DNA of 64,000 nt from Mesorhizobium sp. (GTDB taxonomy: Bacteria > Pseudomonadota > Alphaproteobacteria > Rhizobiales > Rhizobiaceae): contig SAQR01000012.1 in the NCBI GenBank assembly GCA_004020365.1, positions 61,234 to 125,233 of the forward strand, written 5' to 3'. The translations under genes were made by a program, and so were the position numbers. Positions within the stretch are counted from its first letter, which is position 1. Every line of letters begins with the position of its first letter. Shown piece after piece: positions 60,890 through 64,000 of this stretch. The notes beneath the pieces were generated by a model. The model saw only the letters and a list, made by a program, of their open reading frames with translations. It ran no database searches and had not been told where the DNA came from.

Positions 60890-61684
60890 ATGCCCATCGC
60901 CACGCCCGCCAATCCGGCGCTTCTCGATGTCTGCGAGGTTTCCAAATCGTTCGGATCCGTCGCGGTTCTGCGCTCCGTCAGCCTGCAGGTGACGCGCGGC
61001 GAGGTGGTGACTGTCATCGGGCCTTCCGGCAGCGGCAAGACCACACTGCTGCGCTGCGTCAATTTCCTGGAGAGCTACGACAGCGGCTCCATCCGCATCG
61101 ACGGCAGGGAGGTCGGCTACCGTGAGACGGGAACACGCCAGCGCCGCAGCGAGCGCGACCTGGCGAAGATGCGGGCCGAAACCGGAATGGTGTTCCAGAG
61201 TTTCAATCTGTTTCCGCATCTGACGGCGGCCGGCAACATCATGCTTGGCCTGCTCAAGGTGCGCGGCAAGAGCAGTACCGAGGCCCGCGCCATTGCCGAG
61301 CACTGGCTCGGCCGGGTCGGCCTTGCCCACAAGGCCGACAGCCTGCCGGCCGAGCTTTCCGGCGGCCAGCAGCAGCGCGTCGGCATCGCCCGCGCGGTGG
61401 CGATGGAGCCTAAAATCCTACTGCTCGACGAGATAACCTCCGCGCTCGACCCGGAACTCGTCGGCGAGGTGCTCGAGGTCGTGCGCAGCCTGGCTGAGGA
61501 CGGCATGACGATGGTGATGGTCACGCACGAGATGGCCTTTGCCCGCGATGCCTCGAGCCGCATCGTCTTCATGGCAGATGGCGGCGTCAGCGCCGCAGGC
61601 CCGCCCGCCGAGATCCTGGGCGCGGAGATCGACAACGAGCGTCTCCGCAGTTTTCTGGCGCGGTTTCGTGCCTCGCATTTCTGA
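60890..61684 (+). CDS. Polar amino-acid-type ABC importer ATPase
   Basis: 264 residues. Walker A GPSGSGKTT (about 45-53), the Q-loop in FQSFNLFPHLT, signature [15 protein letters not shown] (about 155), Walker B LLLDEITSALDPE (about 177) and the H-loop in MVTHEM. The Walker B is followed by Glu-Ile-Thr in place of the usual EPTSAL, a mild variation. The length is that of GlnQ/HisP. It begins 4 bases after permease 2 and completes the importer. Confidence 0.94.
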   Translation: MPIATPANPALLDVCEVSKSFGSVAVLRSVSLQVTRGEVVTVIGPSGSGKTTLLRCVNFLESYDSGSIRIDGREVGYRETGTRQRRSERDLAKMRAETGMVFQSFNLFPHLTAAGNIMLGLLKVRGKSSTEARAIAEHWLGRVGLAHKADSLPAELSGGQQQRVGIARAVAMEPKILLLDEITSALDPELVGEVLEVVRSLAEDGMTMVMVTHEMAFARDASSRIVFMADGGVSAAGPPAEILGAEIDNERLRSFLARFRASHF

Positions 61685-61720
61685 CATCGGACCGCGAAAG
61701 CTGTCGCAAGGAGCCTTTTC

Positions 61721-62182
61721 ATGACGCCCTACATCCGGCTCGCCGAATTGGGCCTGACGCTGCCCGAGCCGCCGACGCCGATCGCCAACTTCGTCACCCA
61801 CGCCGAAAGCGGACGGCTGATCTTCCTCTCCGGCCAAGGGCCGCTGCGCGCCGATGGCACGCTGTGTACCGGCAAGGTGGGCGAGGACGTCACGGTTGAG
61901 GAGGCTTATAAGCATGCCCGTCTCACCGGCCTGAACCTGCTCGCGGTCATGCACGCTGCGGCAGGCGACCTCGGCCGCATCGTGCGCGTCGTCAAGCTGC
62001 TTGGCTTCGTCAACGCGATCCCGACCTTCAGCGACCATCCGCAGGTGGTGAATGGCTGTTCCGATCTTTTCGCCGCTGTCTTTGATAGTATCGGCGGGCA
62101 CGCCCGTTCGGCGATCGGTGTCGGCTCCCTGCCGGGCAACATCACCGTGGAAATCGAGGCGGTCGTCGAGATCGCCGCCTGA
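61721..62182 (+). CDS. RidA/YjgF/Rid-family protein
   Basis: 153 residues. The family features are RLIFLSGQGPLRADGTLCTGKVGEDVTVEEAYKHARLTGLNLLAVMHAAAGDLGRIVRVVKLLGFVN and IGVGSLPGNITVEIEAVVEI. The key Arg of RidA, which in E. coli lies before the C-terminal Glu (R105 in RVEVEA), is replaced here by the GSLPGN segment, so it is of the Rid4-7-type, not archetypal RidA. Enamine/imine hydrolase activity is possible but not certain. It is adjacent to the PLP enzyme, which suggests it handles that enzyme's enamine product. Confidence 0.88.
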   Translation: MTPYIRLAELGLTLPEPPTPIANFVTHAESGRLIFLSGQGPLRADGTLCTGKVGEDVTVEEAYKHARLTGLNLLAVMHAAAGDLGRIVRVVKLLGFVNAIPTFSDHPQVVNGCSDLFAAVFDSIGGHARSAIGVGSLPGNITVEIEAVVEIAA

Positions 62183-62206
62183 AATCTACCAATGGGACCT
62201 CCAGAG

Positions 62207-63412
62207 ATGAAAACCTATCCCGCAAACGGCTCCAACACGACAATCCGCCAACGGCTCAGCCTTCGCCCGATCATCAACGTTTCCGGCACGATGACGGCGC
62301 TCGGCGCCTCGATCATCGTCCCGGAAGCGATCGCCGCGATGTCGGAGATCGCTTCGCAGTGGGTGGAGATGGACGACCTGCAACGCGCCGCGAGCACGGT
62401 CGTCGCGCGCCTCACCGGCGGCGAGGCCGGCTTCATCACCGCGTGCTGCGCCAGCGGCATCACCATGGCCATTGCCGGCACGATGACCGGCACCAACCTT
62501 CTGGCGATCGAGCGGCTGCCGGACGACACCGAGGGCCTCAAGTCGGAGGTGATCGTCCAGCTCGGCCACATCGTCAATTACGGCGCGCCGATCGATCAGT
62601 CGATCCGGCTGGCCGGGGCGAGGACCGTACCGGCGGGTACGGTCAGCGTGACGCAGGATTATCATGTGCGCGAGGCGATCCGCGAGCGCACTGCGGCAGG
62701 TCTCTATGTCATTGCCCATCACACGGTGCAATACGGCATGCTCTCGCTCGAGGAGTTCTGCGAGATCTGCCACGCCAGGGGCGTCCCGGTGATCGTCGAC
62801 GCCGCCTCCGAATACGATTTGCGCGGCTTTCTCGCACGCGGCGCCGACATCGTCGTCTACAGCGGGCACAAATTCCTCTCGGGACCGACAAGCGGCATCG
62901 TCACCGGGCGCAAGGATCTGGTGCGGGCCGCCTATTTGCAGAACCGTGGCGTTGCGCGGGCGATGAAGGTCGGCAAGGAAAGCATCGCCGGAACCATGGC
63001 TGCACTGGAAGCCTGGGAGCGCCGCGATCACGCCGGCATCCGCAAACGGGAAACAGCAGCGCTCGATCTGTGGAAGGACGCATTGCAGGGCCTGCCCGGC
63101 ATCGCCGCGCATGTCATTCCCGATCCGACCGGCAATCCGCTCGACCGCCTGCAGGTGTTTGTTAGGCCTGAGAGCAGGTTCACCGCCGCCGGCCTTGCGT
63201 CGGCGCTGGCGGCCGGTTCGCCTCCCATTATCGTGCGCAATCACGAGGTCGAGCGCGGGCATTTCTTCCTCGATCCGTGCAATCTCCATCCCGGTGAGGC
63301 GGAGATCGTCGCCGAGCGCCTTCGGGCCGTGCTGAGCGCGGCCGAGCGTCCGGCGGATGCGATGAAGTCGGCTCGCAAGGATAGCGCCGGCGCCTTGCGC
63401 TGGCCGGACTAG
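62207..63412 (+). CDS. SelA-fold PLP-dependent enzyme (ammonia-lyase or aminotransferase-like)
   Basis: 401 residues. The PLP lysine is predicted as K222 in [15 protein letters not shown], with Asp198 in [10 protein letters not shown] as the pyridine-nitrogen partner. The start ([26 protein letters not shown]) resembles DgaE/SelA family proteins such as D-glucosaminate-6-phosphate ammonia-lyase, which remove an amino group from a beta-hydroxy or beta-substituted amino compound. The exact substrate is unknown. Start at 62207 (GGGACCTCCAGAG upstream); an in-frame ATG at 62192 also exists. It completes the importer-RidA operon. Confidence 0.86.
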   Translation: MKTYPANGSNTTIRQRLSLRPIINVSGTMTALGASIIVPEAIAAMSEIASQWVEMDDLQRAASTVVARLTGGEAGFITACCASGITMAIAGTMTGTNLLAIERLPDDTEGLKSEVIVQLGHIVNYGAPIDQSIRLAGARTVPAGTVSVTQDYHVREAIRERTAAGLYVIAHHTVQYGMLSLEEFCEICHARGVPVIVDAASEYDLRGFLARGADIVVYSGHKFLSGPTSGIVTGRKDLVRAAYLQNRGVARAMKVGKESIAGTMAALEAWERRDHAGIRKRETAALDLWKDALQGLPGIAAHVIPDPTGNPLDRLQVFVRPESRFTAAGLASALAAGSPPIIVRNHEVERGHFFLDPCNLHPGEAEIVAERLRAVLSAAERPADAMKSARKDSAGALRWPD

Positions 63413-63511
63413 CCTAAGCGCCACGCGCCCAGATGCTGCGTAGTGGCATGGTCTTCTTGCCGTCGATCCCGAATTCCGCTAAGGCGCGCCTTTGCCGCCG
63501 GGAGCAGAAGC

Positions 63512-64000
63512 TTGGACGATCACCGCGCCGACGTCGCCATCATCATGGGCAGCCAGTCCGACTGGGCGACGATGCGCCACGCCGCCGAAACGCTGGAGGC
63601 ATTGGGCATTCCGCACAAGCGGCTGATCGTGTCGGCTCATCGCACCCCCGACCGGCTCTATGACTTCGCCAAGGGGGCCAAGGCGGCCGGCTTTCGGGTG
63701 ATCATCGCCGGCGCCGGCGGTGCGGCGCACCTGCCCGGCATGACGGCGGCGATGACGCCGCTCCCGGTTTTAGGCGTGCCGGTGGAATCGAAGGCGCTTT
63801 CCGGACAGGACTCGCTGCTTTCCATCGTGCAGATGCCGGCCGGCATTCCGGTCGGCACGCTGGCCATCGGCAAGGCGGGCGCCACCAACGCCGCCCTTCT
63901 GGCTGCGGCCGTGCTGGCGCTGACCGACGAAAAGCTCGCCGCCCGGCTCGATGCCTGGCGCGCCGCCCAGACCGCCAGGGTCGCTGCCGAGCCCACGGAC
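63512..64000 (+). CDS. purE: N5-carboxyaminoimidazole ribonucleotide mutase PurE (3' end outside window)
   Basis: 163 codons are visible, close to the whole length. The start is TTG at 63512 (GGGAG at 63500-63504); no in-frame ATG precedes IIMGSQSDW. The family motifs [25 protein letters not shown] and [26 protein letters not shown] are seen. It makes CAIR from N5-CAIR in purine synthesis. purK is expected to follow. The TTG start fits lower expression; other bases could be checked by alignment. Confidence 0.93.
   Translation, partial: MDDHRADVAIIMGSQSDWATMRHAAETLEALGIPHKRLIVSAHRTPDRLYDFAKGAKAAGFRVIIAGAGGAAHLPGMTAAMTPLPVLGVPVESKALSGQDSLLSIVQMPAGIPVGTLAIGKAGATNAALLAAAVLALTDEKLAARLDAWRAAQTARVAAEPTD

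Noticed and set aside
1-64000. CRISPR arrays, insertion sequences, prophage or integrase genes
   Set aside because: No regularly spaced direct repeats with unique spacers, no transposase, recombinase or phage structural gene was seen.

Overview
The window looks like chromosome of a Rhizobiales alphaproteobacterium, most likely Mesorhizobium or a close relative. This is inferred from gene content and not from any database search. Supporting signs are a PhyR/EcfG general stress response with HWE-family kinases, a pstSCAB-phoU-phoB cluster with a 7+4 bp Pho box, a CtrA-type TTAA-N7-TTAA site with an internal GANTC, a TrcR (DUF1013) gene, one-domain sugar ABC ATPases, DUF1127-type small proteins, high GC and many short intergenic palindromic repeats. 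I see no CRISPR array, no insertion sequence, no prophage and no rRNA. One tRNA (Glu, CTC) is present.

Layout. 1-5.2 kb: the 3' part of phyR, a DUF1328 membrane peptide and an HWE kinase, the latter two each behind a GGAAC-N16-CGTT promoter; then small exported proteins and a second, CHASE-domain HWE kinase. 5.2-10.2 kb: a xylose-type ABC importer (xylF-xylH-one-domain ATPase) divergent from a ROK repressor, with paired palindromic operators between them. 10.2-16.9 kb: a repeat element and the phosphate operon read leftward, pstS-pstC-pstA-pstB-phoU-phoB. 17-25.6 kb: small lipoproteins, a GNAT-like protein, a glutathione transferase with a histone-like Lys/Ala tail, VOC proteins, an orphan HicB, tRNA-Glu, an rluD-family gene and rpoH. 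26-29.2 kb: metallo-hydrolase, 1-Cys peroxiredoxin, zapA and a coiled-coil partner. 29.4-37.3 kb: tkt, gap, a NhaP2-type antiporter, pgk and class I aldolase, a glycolysis/Calvin-type carbon cluster. 37-45 kb: an SGNH esterase, a ring-cleaving dioxygenase, a small stress module (DUF1127-like peptide, DJ-1/PfpI protein, small protein, WYL regulator) with two matching palindromes, trcR, LysE and a quinone reductase. 45-57.7 kb: mixed housekeeping genes including MFS, ArsR, GST, hydrolase/HxlR pair, rpmF, mtgA, a polyprenyl synthase, LysR, methyltransferase, lytic transglycosylase, ispG and two DUF465 genes. 57.7-63.4 kb: an IclR regulator divergent from a polar amino-acid-type ABC importer, a RidA protein and a SelA-fold PLP enzyme, a plausible uncharacterised amino-compound catabolic operon. 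The window ends inside purE.

Recurring themes: all three importer operons carry a strong hairpin directly after the binding-protein gene, which fits excess binding protein over membrane parts. Several genes contain in-frame 15-21 bp tandem repeats. Gene-free stretches are largely made of palindromic repeat families. The best candidates for undescribed biology are the IclR/ABC/RidA/PLP operon, the WYL/DJ-1 palindrome regulon, the Lys/Ala-tailed glutathione transferase and the stress-promoter module next to phyR.
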